From DALYJJ01 sp031969915 (lineage in GTDB: Bacteria; Acidobacteriota; Terriglobia; Bryobacterales; Bryobacteraceae): a DNA stretch of 64,000 nucleotides. This document shows, piece by piece, positions 1 to 9,700 of the stretch (position 1 is the first letter of the stretch; the number at the start of each line of letters is the position of its first letter). A program made the translations under genes and the position numbers. The DNA lies in the NCBI GenBank assembly GCA_031969915.1, contig DALYJJ010000001.1:39220-103219 (forward strand), read 5' to 3'. The notes beneath the pieces were generated by a model, which did not search any database, was not told the origin of the DNA, and saw nothing but the letters and a program-made list of their open reading frames with translations.

Positions 1-2054
1 GGAATCGCGCCGCGTTCGTCCGGGGCGGGCAGCGGAGGTTCGCTTCGCGCGACCAGCTTGCCGTCGCGGAGCAGATCGAGAATCAGCCGTGAACCGGCGG
101 CCTGGCCGGCGGGCGGGTAGAGAGAGAAGAAGACCGAGAGCACGCTTCCCTTCCCGCCGCGGACCTGCGATTGGAGGGTTGGAACGACGCGGCCCTGTTT
201 CAGGTGATAGGGGTCGCCGGGATCGCGCAGGTCGGGGGGCTTGTCGAGGGTGCGCAGCAGCGCCAGTCCGCTGAGCAGGGGCAGCGACTTCGGCGCGGGC
301 ACGACGAAGACGCCCTTGCGCGCGGAAACACGCCCCGATTCGTGATCCAAGGCGGCCGCCTCGACGGTGTAGCGGCCGGGGCCGGCGGCGAAGGGCCGGG
401 TGACGATGAAGCGGCCCTGCTTGAACTGCTCCACGCGCTCGGCGGGTTCGTTCAGGGGAACGTCGCGCGAAATCTTGGCGACCACCTCGCCCCGCTCATC
501 CTTCACCAGGGCGAGCACCGTGATGTGCGTCCGGTACAGCTTGCCCTGGGGCTCGCGGGTGAACGTGATCTCCCGGAGCGGGAGGTCGAAGATCAGGGCC
601 GCCTGCTGCTGGCCATCCCGGAACTGGTAGGGAACGACGTTCGAGCGGATCTCGAAGGTGCGCGGCAGGGGCGATTTCCCGAGCGCCAGGAGCAGCGGCA
701 TCTCGTAGGGAAAGACGATCTGGTCCTTCATGGGCGGCAGCGCGAAGTAACCGCTGCGCGCCTGCACCTGCAGGTCGGGCTGTTTGACTTCCACCGCGAT
801 CGCGCGGAATCGTCCGTCGTAGGAGGGGTTGGTGGGCCGGTAGACGATTTCGTAGTAGGTATTGAACTCCTCGCTGAGGCGCCGGAGCGAGGGGCGGAAA
901 TCGTTGGTGTTGGCGATGAGCGAGCCGCCGGTGCTCTCGGCCACTTCGCGCATCGCCATTTGCAGATTGGCGCGCGTGGAGTCGGCGGAGACGTCGAAGG
1001 CGCGCAGGTCGGCGGATTGCGTTTCCACGTTGCGGGAGCGGCGGGACAAGGCCGCGGCCTGGTCCAGCATCTTGTTCGCCGCGGCCTGGTCGCCAGTGAC
1101 GGTGAGGCCGCGAGCATCGACGACGTAGATGCTCACGTTGGCGCGGTTCGCCGCGCTGAGCATGGCGTCCTTCTTGCGCACCACGCTCTCGGGAAAGTAC
1201 ATGCCTTCGCAGAAATAGAGAATCGACTTGCGGCCCTCCACCTTCGCCATCTCGCTGACGATGGCCCAGAGGGAAACGATGGCCGTATGGCCGACCTCGT
1301 CGCGGGTGAGCATGGAGGCGAAGAGACTGGCGTTCTCCACCATGCGCTGAGCCTGTTCGTCGGCCATCGCCCCGCCGTTCACCTGGGGAGGCGCGCCGCC
1401 GGCCGCGGACTGATTGGTGGCGGCTTCGGCCGTGCCCGCGCTGCCGCCCACGGCCTGGGCCATCCGGTCGAGCCCGTAGTTGTCGTTGGCGAAATCGGTG
1501 GCCGCCATGCCGGTGGCCCGTTCCACGGCCTGCTTCAGCGCGGCGCGATCGTTGGTGTACCGCTGCAGGATATGGAAGCGGCGCTGGATGACGAAGACGC
1601 CGTAGTAGACGTTCTCGCCGAGATCGTTCTCCAGGAAATCGAGCGCGGCCTGCTTCGCAAGGCGCCGTCCGTCCGGGCCGAGCCGCTCAAAGATCAGGGA
1701 CACGAACCGCGGCTGCCCGCTCAGCCGGATGTTGGCACCCTGCTGCTCCTGTCCGGTCTGGGTTCGCACGTCCTCCGGACTGGCCTGGGAGACGCCGCGC
1801 CGGAGGCGCACCTCGCGCCACGACGTGATGGGCTGCGGGACGCCATCCTCGCGGATCACGAAAGCGTCCTGGGTGAGGCCGTGCACGATGCGGCCGCGTT
1901 TGTCGCGCACCACCGCGTCGACGAGGATCTCCTGCGTGCCGGTGCGGATCAGCGGTTGCTCGGCTGCCGGCTGCCCGGCCGGTTGCTGCGCGAGGCAGAG
2001 CCCGGCGCAGAGGGCCAGGATGAGACTACTGCGCTTCGACAGTGACGAATGCAC
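1..2054 (-). CDS. VWFA-related secreted protein (paralogue 2), 3' end beyond window
   Basis: Exported protein of the acidobacterial VWFA-related family; molecular role unknown, probably periplasmic or surface. The frame opens at a GTG (2054-2052) with GGAGG just upstream, giving a hydrophobic signal peptide that ends in LCLAQQP at about residue 22. The VWFA-like part follows (the segment QEILVDAVVRDKRG matches the neighbouring paralogue), then a region containing EEFNTYYEIVYRP, which parallels YYEIAYAP in the neighbour, and a C-terminal beta-rich segment. About 684 residues are visible; by alignment with the upstream paralogue roughly 30 remain outside the window. The start lies inside the upstream gene, a 29 bp overlap that implies translational coupling. 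A tandem duplication is the simplest origin. Confidence 0.85.
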   Translation of the reverse strand, partial: MHSSLSKRSSLILALCAGLCLAQQPAGQPAAEQPLIRTGTQEILVDAVVRDKRGRIVHGLTQDAFVIREDGVPQPITSWREVRLRRGVSQASPEDVRTQTGQEQQGANIRLSGQPRFVSLIFERLGPDGRRLAKQAALDFLENDLGENVYYGVFVIQRRFHILQRYTNDRAALKQAVERATGMAATDFANDNYGLDRMAQAVGGSAGTAEAATNQSAAGGAPPQVNGGAMADEQAQRMVENASLFASMLTRDEVGHTAIVSLWAIVSEMAKVEGRKSILYFCEGMYFPESVVRKKDAMLSAANRANVSIYVVDARGLTVTGDQAAANKMLDQAAALSRRSRNVETQSADLRAFDVSADSTRANLQMAMREVAESTGGSLIANTNDFRPSLRRLSEEFNTYYEIVYRPTNPSYDGRFRAIAVEVKQPDLQVQARSGYFALPPMKDQIVFPYEMPLLLALGKSPLPRTFEIRSNVVPYQFRDGQQQAALIFDLPLREITFTREPQGKLYRTHITVLALVKDERGEVVAKISRDVPLNEPAERVEQFKQGRFIVTRPFAAGPGRYTVEAAALDHESGRVSARKGVFVVPAPKSLPLLSGLALLRTLDKPPDLRDPGDPYHLKQGRVVPTLQSQVRGGKGSVLSVFFSLYPPAGQAAGSRLILDLLRDGKLVARSEPPLPAPDERGAI

Positions 2055-4233
2055 GATCCTCCGCGGTGGTTCCGCCCTGGGTGACGATGGCGCGGATTTC
2101 ATAGGAGCCCGGCGGCAGATTCTCCGCCGGCGACGACATCACGTAGGGAATGCGGCCCTGGGCGTCGGCGGCGGGCAGGTCAATGTCGCCCTTGCCGATG
2201 ACTTGTCCGTCCTTGATGTATTCGATGGTCACGTGCGGCTTTTCGGCGATGGCGGCGTCCGGGTAGACGACGAAGAACATCGCGAGCAGAGCGCCCTTCA
2301 CGGCCTTCACGGTGGAGTTGAGGGTGGGCGTGATGCGGCCGCCCTGGAACTGGAACGGGTCGGCGGGGTCGAGGCCCTGCGCCTGCGGCTGGAAGCTGCG
2401 GATGAGGGTGATGTTGCTGATCGAGACGCCCTTGGGCTTGGACGCGATGTTGAAGCTGGCGCGCTTGGCGGCGACCTTGTTGCCCTCGCGATCGCTCACC
2501 GCGGTTTCGAGGAAGTACCGCCCCGGCCCGACCTCGAAGTTCTCCTTGTAGATGAAGTTCGACTGCTTCATAGGCGCGACCTTGTCGGGCGGCACGCTAA
2601 GCGGCAGGTCGCGGCTGAACTTCTGCAGCACTTCTCCCTTGTCGTTCTTGAGCAGGGCAACCATCGAGAGGCGCGCCTTGAAGACCTTGGCGGCGGCGTC
2701 TTCGACGAACTCCAGACTGCCCAGGGGAACCTCAACCAGCACGGACGCCTTGGCGCCCTGCGCGCCGGGCTGGAAGCGAACCGCCGAAGAGCGGAACTCG
2801 ACGTCCTTCGGCAACGGGTTGGTCCCAAGCGCCTTGAGCAGACCCACCTCGTAGGGCAGCATTCCACTAGCGCGAACATCGGGCGGCAGCGCGAAGTACC
2901 CGGTGCGCGCGTGAACCACGTGGTTTGCGGTCTTGAGTTTCACTTCCGTCTTGCGGAAGCGGCCGTCGTAGTTGTCGATCCCAGGGGCGTAGGCAATCTC
3001 GTAGTAGGCGTTCACCTCCTCGGCCACCTGGCCGACGGGCTTGCGGAAGTCGTTCGTGTCGGCGATGAGGAATCCGCCCGTGGACTCGGCGAGGTCCCGC
3101 AGGTAGAGCTGGACGTTGTTGCGCATCGCATTCTCGGCGGTGTCGGCGGCCTGGGCCTGGCTGAAGGTCACGGCCTTGCCCTGTTCGCCTTGCGAGGCGT
3201 CGGCGGAGGCACGGAGCGCTTCGTTCAACTGGTTCGCGGTGGACTGGTTCTGCGCCCAGGTCATGACGCCGCGCGTGTCGACCGAGTAGAAACTGACGTT
3301 GCCCCGATTGGCGGTAGAGATGATGGAGCGGAACGCTTCGTCCAGGTTCTGGGGAACCCACATGCCCTGCGAGAAGTAAATCATGGTCTTGCGGCCCGGC
3401 ATCTGGTATTGGCCGCGGACCAGCGAGAGCAGCGCCATGATCGAAGTCCGCGTGCCTTCCGTGGCGGAGATGCTGGCCTCAAAGCGCGCCATGTCGAGCA
3501 TCACCTGGGCGAGCTTCGCGCTCACAAAGTCTTCGCCGCCTCCCGCGGGGCCGGACCCCGCGAGGTTGGGCGCAGCCTGTCCGGGCGCGATTGGAACCGC
3601 ACTCGACGGGCGCGCGGAGGCGTCGCTCTGGGCGCCGGTCAATGCCCCCGGCGCGCCGGAGGCGATGGCCGCCTGGCGCAGGTTCTGCTTGATCTGGGTG
3701 GAAAGGCCGGAGTAGAGCGAGAACTGACCGCTGGTGGCCAGTTCCACGGCCTTCTTCAGCTTTTCGCGATCGCGCGAGTACTCCTGGAGCACAAACAACT
3801 GCTGATCGATCACGACCACGGCGTAGTAGACGTTCTGCCCCTGTTCGCTCTTGATGAGGTCCAGCGCGGCCTGCTTCGCGAGCCGGCGCGGATCTTCGCC
3901 GAGGCGCTCGAAGACCAGCGTGACGAGGCGCAACTGACGCAGCGGATCGAGCGCGGCGCGGGCGCCCTTCTCGATGGACTCGCGGCCTTCCACCAGGCGG
4001 AAGCTCTTGATCTGCTGGGGTGCGCCGTTGTCGATCACTTCGAGATCGGCGGCCGTCAGGTCTTTGACCGGCTTCCCTTTCCTGTCGCGGACGACGACGT
4101 CGAGCAGCACTTCGTCGACGGTGGTGCGGATGGTGGGAACCTCCTCCGCCGCCTTGGGCGGAGCGGCGGGCTGCTGCGCGACCGCGACAGCCGCAAACGC
4201 GGCCACTACGAAAAATAAGAAAAGACGTCTCAT
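2026..4233 (-). CDS. VWFA-related secreted protein (paralogue 1)
   Basis: 735-residue exported protein of the acidobacterial VWFA-related family. It has a clear signal peptide (MRRLFLFFVVAAFAAVAVAQ) and an N-terminal segment typical of the family (VDEVLLDVVVRDRKGKPV at about residue 40). A von Willebrand A-like fold region follows to about residue 420, interrupted by an Ala/Gly/Pro-rich insertion, and then a long beta-rich C-terminal half. The start is ATG, 7 bp after the stop of the upstream TPR gene. The order TPR, TPR, VWFA, VWFA with overlapping or near-abutting junctions indicates one operon. VWFA domains usually mediate protein-protein binding; the partner here is unknown. Confidence is high for the family and low for any role. 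Confidence 0.9.
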   Translation of the reverse strand: MRRLFLFFVVAAFAAVAVAQQPAAPPKAAEEVPTIRTTVDEVLLDVVVRDRKGKPVKDLTAADLEVIDNGAPQQIKSFRLVEGRESIEKGARAALDPLRQLRLVTLVFERLGEDPRRLAKQAALDLIKSEQGQNVYYAVVVIDQQLFVLQEYSRDREKLKKAVELATSGQFSLYSGLSTQIKQNLRQAAIASGAPGALTGAQSDASARPSSAVPIAPGQAAPNLAGSGPAGGGEDFVSAKLAQVMLDMARFEASISATEGTRTSIMALLSLVRGQYQMPGRKTMIYFSQGMWVPQNLDEAFRSIISTANRGNVSFYSVDTRGVMTWAQNQSTANQLNEALRASADASQGEQGKAVTFSQAQAADTAENAMRNNVQLYLRDLAESTGGFLIADTNDFRKPVGQVAEEVNAYYEIAYAPGIDNYDGRFRKTEVKLKTANHVVHARTGYFALPPDVRASGMLPYEVGLLKALGTNPLPKDVEFRSSAVRFQPGAQGAKASVLVEVPLGSLEFVEDAAAKVFKARLSMVALLKNDKGEVLQKFSRDLPLSVPPDKVAPMKQSNFIYKENFEVGPGRYFLETAVSDREGNKVAAKRASFNIASKPKGVSISNITLIRSFQPQAQGLDPADPFQFQGGRITPTLNSTVKAVKGALLAMFFVVYPDAAIAEKPHVTIEYIKDGQVIGKGDIDLPAADAQGRIPYVMSSPAENLPPGSYEIRAIVTQGGTTAEDRAFVTVEAQ

Positions 4234-4240
4234 CGGGACC

Positions 4241-5362
4241 TCACTTCTGGGTTTCCGCCGAATCCAACAGCTTCCTCAACCGCGCGAACTCGGCGCGTTC
4301 GCGCGCGGCCTCCTCCTTACGTCCGGCCTTGGCGTAAGCGGAAGCAAGGGCGATTCGAACCTGGGGGCTGTCCGGCGCCAGCCGGACCGCCATTTCCAAC
4401 TCCGCGATGCCCGGCGCCAGTTCGTCGTTTTCCACCAGCGCGCGGCCGTAGGCGGCGCGGGCGGCGAAGTTGCCGGGCGCGAGTTTGGCGGCCCGTTCGG
4501 CGAACGGCCGGGCGTTTGCCGGTTCACCGCGTTTCAGGTACTCCATCGACAGGCTGACCAGGGCCGGCAAATGCTCGGGCGAGATCTCGAGTTCTTTCCT
4601 GAACTCGGCGACGCCGAGGTCGGGCTCGCTGCTCAGCAGAAACGCGCCAAAAACATAATGCACGTTCGGCGTTTTGGGATAAGCGGCTGTGACTTCTTCA
4701 AACTGTCCGCGCGCTTCGGCCTGTTTTCGCTCCGCGGCGGTGATCACGGCGCGGCCCAGGCGAAGCGCCAGTTCACGGTCCGCTTCCGCGAGTTCGTGCG
4801 GGAAGATCGCTTTCCGGAGCGACGCAATGCCGGCCAGGGCGACCACCTCCGGACTCGCGGCGCCGCTTTGGCGGGCCATCAGCGTGAGCACCAGCAGGGC
4901 CCGTTCGAAGTTCTCCGCCCGGGTCAGAAGCAGGGCGTGGTGATACTGGGCGACGGAGGTGAGAGGCTGTCCCGAAGGCAGGCCGAGCGCCGTCGCCTTC
5001 TCCAGCCGTTCCAGGGCGCGGCCGAACTCCCTGGTCTGAAACTCACACAGGCCGAGCATCGCCCAGGCCGGCGCCATGCGCGCCTCCAGGGCAACGAACT
5101 TCCGGAACGCATCGCGGCACTGCGGGTACTGATCCTGCTCATAGTAGAGCGTGCCCAGATACCACCAGCCTTCCTGCCAGGCCGGCTTCAGAGCGACGGC
5201 GCGGCGGTAGAGGCGAGCGGCCTCTTCGAGGCGGTTCGCCTCGCGGGCGGCGTTCGCATCGGCCGCGACCTTCTCAAACGAAGGCGCGGGAGCGGCCGCC
5301 TTGGCGGGCTTCGCCGCGGGGGGCGGCGGGGCGGCGAGCAGCAGGGCGAGGAGCAGGGTCAT
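4241..5362 (-). CDS. Secreted TPR-repeat protein
   Basis: 373 residues with a short signal-like N-terminus (MTLLLALLLAAPPPP) and then tetratricopeptide repeats across most of the length. Units such as EAARLYRRAVALKPAWQEG and ARPFAERAAKLAPGNFAAR show the usual 34-residue helix pairs. TPR arrays serve as protein-binding scaffolds; no catalytic motif is seen. The ATG overlaps the stop of the upstream TPR gene as ATGA (5359-5362), and the stop is 7 bp before the VWFA gene, so it is translated as part of the same operon. TPR and VWFA proteins often occur together in surface or regulatory complexes, but the partner cannot be read from sequence. Confidence 0.85.
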   Translation of the reverse strand: MTLLLALLLAAPPPPAAKPAKAAAPAPSFEKVAADANAAREANRLEEAARLYRRAVALKPAWQEGWWYLGTLYYEQDQYPQCRDAFRKFVALEARMAPAWAMLGLCEFQTREFGRALERLEKATALGLPSGQPLTSVAQYHHALLLTRAENFERALLVLTLMARQSGAASPEVVALAGIASLRKAIFPHELAEADRELALRLGRAVITAAERKQAEARGQFEEVTAAYPKTPNVHYVFGAFLLSSEPDLGVAEFRKELEISPEHLPALVSLSMEYLKRGEPANARPFAERAAKLAPGNFAARAAYGRALVENDELAPGIAELEMAVRLAPDSPQVRIALASAYAKAGRKEEAARERAEFARLRKLLDSAETQK

Positions 5363-6605
5363 CGGATGACGTCTCCCTTGGGCTGCCTGGTCTGCGCCTC
5401 GGCGTTCAGCTTCTCGACGATCGCGCGCTCCCGGTCGCCGTCCTCCTTGCGCTTCAGCCGGTAGTAGGCGGTGGCCAGCGAAACGTGCGCTTCGGTGTAG
5501 GACGGCACTTCCTGAATCAACTGCTCCAGGCTGCGGCGGGCCTGATCGACGCGGCCTTCGGAGAGATCGATGGTGGCGACCTGGTAGCGCACGCGGATGT
5601 CGCCCGGACGCACGCGCAACGCCATAGTGAGGTGCTTCATCGCTTCGGCAAACTCTTTGTCCTGCCGGAGAATCACGCCGATGTTCAGGTTCGAATCGTA
5701 GTCGCTGGGGTTCAGAGCGAGTTCCTTGCGGAAGCTCTCCAGGGCGCCGGTGGCGTCGCCGGTGGCCATGCGCGCGGTTCCCAGGTAGGAGTTGGCGGAA
5801 GGCAGTTGCGGATTCATCTCGACCGACTTCTCAAGGTCGACGAGGGCTCCCGCGAAGTCCGAAATGTTGAGCTTGGACGTACCGAGCAGGAGGCGGCTCT
5901 CCGCGGAATCGCCTTTCTCGAAGATGCGATTCAAAACGCGTTGTCCCTCGTCCACCCGCTTGTCGCGGACCAAAGCGCTGCCCAGCAGATAGGCCACGGC
6001 AAGGTCTCCGGCGTTCTTTTCCGCCAGGGGCGTGAGGAGTTGAATCACTTTTGCGTTCTCACCCATGCGCAGCCAGGAGTCGGCGAGGAGAAGAGTCACC
6101 TGGGCGTTGTCAGGCGCCACCGCCCGCACGGTGGTCAGTTCGCGCGCCGCCAGAGCGATCTCTCCGGACTTGTAATACGCCAGCGCCAGGTTCATCCCGA
6201 TTACTATGGCGGCCATGAATGGGAAGTAATACCGGCGGTGCAGGTCGCGCTGCTCCCGCAGNNNNNNNNNNCCGAGACCGTCCTGGCCGGCGAGCGCAAC
6301 GCCCTCCCGATTCCCGGGTTCGCCGGGGCCAGCTTCAGGGCGGCGCGATACTCCGGAATCGCCTCCTCCAGGCGGCCTTGCCGGGCGAGCACGGCGCCGA
6401 GATTCGAATGCGCTTCAACGGAGCTCGGGTTGACTTTCAAATATGCGCGGTACTTTTCGACGGCGAGATCGAGCTGACCCGCCTGGTGCGCCTGCAGGGC
6501 CTCCTGCAACGACGGCGGCGGCGCCGCGGGAGGGCGCTTGGCGGGGGCTTGCGCAAAGATCGAAGCCGACAGACACATCAAGGTCAACTGGGTCCGAATC
6601 CGCAC
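5359..6605 (-). CDS. Secreted TPR-repeat protein, interrupted by an assembly gap
   Basis: First gene of the TPR/VWFA operon. The N-terminal part starts best at GTG 6605, giving signal peptide VRIRTQLTLMCLSASIFAQA; an ATG at 6578 would cut the signal short. TPR units follow. The C-terminal part (to 5359) continues with further TPR units such as LEKSVEMNPQLPSANSYLG. A run of ten N at 6262-6271 separates the two parts, and the bases on each side of it do not fit a TPR. Joining the two copies of AATCGGGA (6305-6312 and 6195-6202) removes 110 bp, restores a single frame of about 378 residues and gives exact 34-residue TPR spacing. The gene is therefore probably intact in the organism. Confidence 0.75.
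6262..6271. other. Assembly gap (10 N)
   Basis: Ten undetermined bases join two contig ends inside a TPR gene. The flanking stretch of about 100 bp seems not to belong to the gene, so gap size and flank should not be trusted. Confidence 0.95.
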
Positions 6606-6684
6606 TGATCTTATTGTAGTAGGTAGTGATTCCCTGCCGGAGCGATTCCCGGCTGCGATGGCCCGCGGGAACTCGCGCTCCAAA

Positions 6685-6718
6685 GGAAAACGGGGTGGCC
6701 GTGAAGCCACCCCGTTTC
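6685..6718 (-). terminator. Intrinsic terminator of the Oar-like gene
   Basis: Perfect 9 bp stem CGGGGTGGC / GCCACCCCG (6691-6699 and 6705-6713) with a 5-base loop. On the minus strand it is followed by a short T run. It lies 23-56 bp after the stop of the minus-strand receptor gene at 6741 and before the TPR operon start. Confidence 0.8.
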
Positions 6719-6740
6719 CGGTTGCTGGTTGAGCCCGCTC

Positions 6741-9700
6741 TTAGAACTGATACTTGAGAGCGAGCTGGACGATACGGCGGCCCTGACGTTCGGTGATGGA
6801 ACCGAAGATCGGGTTGACCATCCGGCCCTGGTTGTTGAAGATCAAGCGGAGGTTGGTGCCGCCGTTGATGAACGAATCCAGGGGATGGTTCAGGAAGTTG
6901 TAGGCGTTGAAGCGGAACTGCAGGCGCTTGGACTCGGAGAAGTTGAAGTTCTTGTAGAGGCCAAGGTCGCTGACGAAGAACGCGGGGCCGTAGACCGGAG
7001 GCAGAACCGTCGGTCCGTTGACGCCGCGGGCGGAAGGCAGGGCCAGGCAGTTGCCGTTCACGAACTGGCGGGAGGCCAGGTTGCTGCCCAGGTCGCAGGT
7101 CACCACGGGACGCAGCGCGATCGCGGTAGTACCGTTGATCGAGCGATCGGTGACGTTCAGCCCGCTGGCGAGCTGCGCGCCGCCGGTGTCGAGGTTGAAG
7201 CTGCCGCCGGTGTTGGCCGTCAGGTTGACGCCGCTCTGGATCTGGGTGATACCGGAGAACTGCCAGCCGTTGAGCACGCCCGAGGCGAACTTGTTGGTGC
7301 CGGGGCGGACGATGTTCGGCAGCTCGATGGAGTAAGCTGCGTTGAACACATGGCGGCGGTCGCTGCCGAGGACACCGTAGTTCTGATCGAGGTTGGTGTC
7401 ATCCCAGTTGCCGACAATGCCCATGGCCTTGCCCCAGGTGTAGTTCATGTTGATGTTGTACCGGCCCTTGGTGCGCAGCCAGCTCACCTGCATCGAGTTG
7501 TAGTTCGAGTAGGCGGTGAACTGGGAGAGGCGCACGTCCTGCAGACCGCGCAGGGGGCGGAACTGATCGATATCGCCATCATTCGGATTCGGCAGGCGGA
7601 AGAGCGAGCCGGCGGGAATGAAGTTGATATTGTTCGCGATGTTCGCGGCGGCGCCGTTACCGGAACCGTTCAGCAGGTGGCGGCCCATGTTGCCGACGTA
7701 GCTGACCTCGAGCAAGCTCGAGAACGGCATGCGCTGGGACAGGGTGAAGCTGTAGCTGTCGGTGCGGGGACGGCGGTCGTCGCTGCGGAGAACGGCCGAC
7801 ACGCCGAGGCGGTCGACGGTGTTCTGGTTGAGGGCGTCGATGGCCGCGAAGGTCGTCGCGTTCTGAATGTTGTAGGAGCGGACGCCGGCGGCGACATCCA
7901 GACCGGCGGTGAACTGCGGGGTCTGGAAGATGAACCGGCCCCAACCGCCGCGGAGGACGGTCTTGCCGTTGCCGAAGACGTCGAGCGCCATACCGAAGCG
8001 GGGCGCGAAGAACAGCGGGCGGGTTTCGAAACCGCCGATCGGCACGTTCGGATCACGCTTGTTCCACAGGAACCCGGAGTACTCGTTGGCCGGAGCGTTC
8101 GGGTTGTAGCGCGAGGCGTCGAAGGTGGCCTGGCCGAAGCCGAGACGGTCGACCCAGGGCCCGTAGTGCGACACGCGCATGCCGAGCTCGAGCGTGAGGC
8201 GGCGGGTGGCCTTCCAGCTATCCTGCGCGAAGAACTCCAGAATCGCCGAACCGATGTTGTTCAGGCGGTTGAAGTCCTGTTCCTGGTACTGCGTGACGCG
8301 GCCCAGGAGCAGGTCCGACCACGGGTTGCCGCTGGTGTTGCCGCCCCAGTTGGACTGGACCGCGAGACCGTTGGTGTAACCGTTGCCCGGCTGGTTGTTG
8401 ATGATGTACTCGAAGAACCCGCCGAACTTCAGGGTGTGGGTGGCGAGCACCTTCGACACGTTGTTCGAGAACGTGGGCAGGTACTTGTCGGCGAAGAGGC
8501 CGCGTGAGCCGCCGGCTTCGAAACCGCCGGGGTTGAACAGCGAAGCGAATTCGCCGCCCCAGGCCGTCATCGAAGGAATCTGCGTCACGCCGTTCTTCCA
8601 GAGACCGCGGAACGGAATGCCGAGGTTGGTGCGGTTCACCTTGTCCGGATCGTCGAACACGTTCGGGAAGCCGATGAACGTGTAGCCGAACACGAACTCA
8701 TTGGTGAGCGTGGGGCTGAACACGTGCGTCAAGCTGGCCGAGATGGAGTGCGACCGGTTCTTGCCGAGAATTTCCGTCGGGTAGGGAACCTGCGGAGGAT
8801 TGCGCCACCAGAGGCCGACCGGGAACCGCTGCGTCTCCGCCTGCAGGTTATAGCGGACGAAGAGCTTGGTGTTGTCGCTGATGTTGTAGTCGACGCGGCT
8901 CAGCCACTGCAGGCTGTTCTGGTTGAAGTTGATCTGGCGGACGTAGTTGAAGCCGCCGTTGGCGTTCGGATTCGCGTTCGGGAGCGGGTACAGATTCATC
9001 AGGCCGCGGCCCGTCCGGTCAATCTGCGACGCCGGGACGATCCCGTTGGGGAACTGGTCGGAGTTGATCTGCGAGGGCGGCCCGCCGGAGGCGGTCACGT
9101 TCCCGAGCTTGGCCAGTTCGGCGGGGCTGAAGTTACCGCCGCGCATTCCTTCGGTGGCCGTGGTGGTGCGCAGCAGGCCGGTGTCGAGCGTCTGGAAATA
9201 GTGCTCGTAGCCGGTGAAGAAGAACAGCTTGTCGCGGTTCCGATTGAAGTTCGTACCGGGGATGAGCACCGGGCCGCCGATGTTGCCGCCGGGGAAGAAG
9301 AACTTGTTGGCCGGGCGGGGCTGGCCGAAGCGGTTGTTCAACCAGTCGTTCGAGTTCAGCGTATTGTGCCGCGCGTAGAGGTAGGCCGAACCGTGGAAGT
9401 CACGGCCGCCCGCCTTGGAGATTGACGAAATCACCGCGGGGCCCTTCGCGTTCTCGGCGCCGAAGTTGGCGGTCTGCACCTTGAACTCCTGGATCATGTC
9501 CGTGTTCGGATTCACCGGAGTGGCGCAGTTGCAACCGGGGTCGGAGACGTGAGAACCGTCGGCCGTGATGTCGAGCGACTGGCCCGACGCCTGGCCGTTC
9601 ACGCTGAACGCGTTGTTCATCGCGCTCTGGCTGCCGCCGTCGCCGTTGCCGTTGATGCCGATCACTTCGCCGTTGAAGTTCGTGCGGTTCTCCGTGCCGG

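Noticed and set aside
171..4218. Long plus-strand frames opposite the VWFA genes
   Set aside because: They have no domain, no ribosome site and are exact antisense shadows of minus-strand genes with signal peptides and family motifs. High GC makes such frames common.
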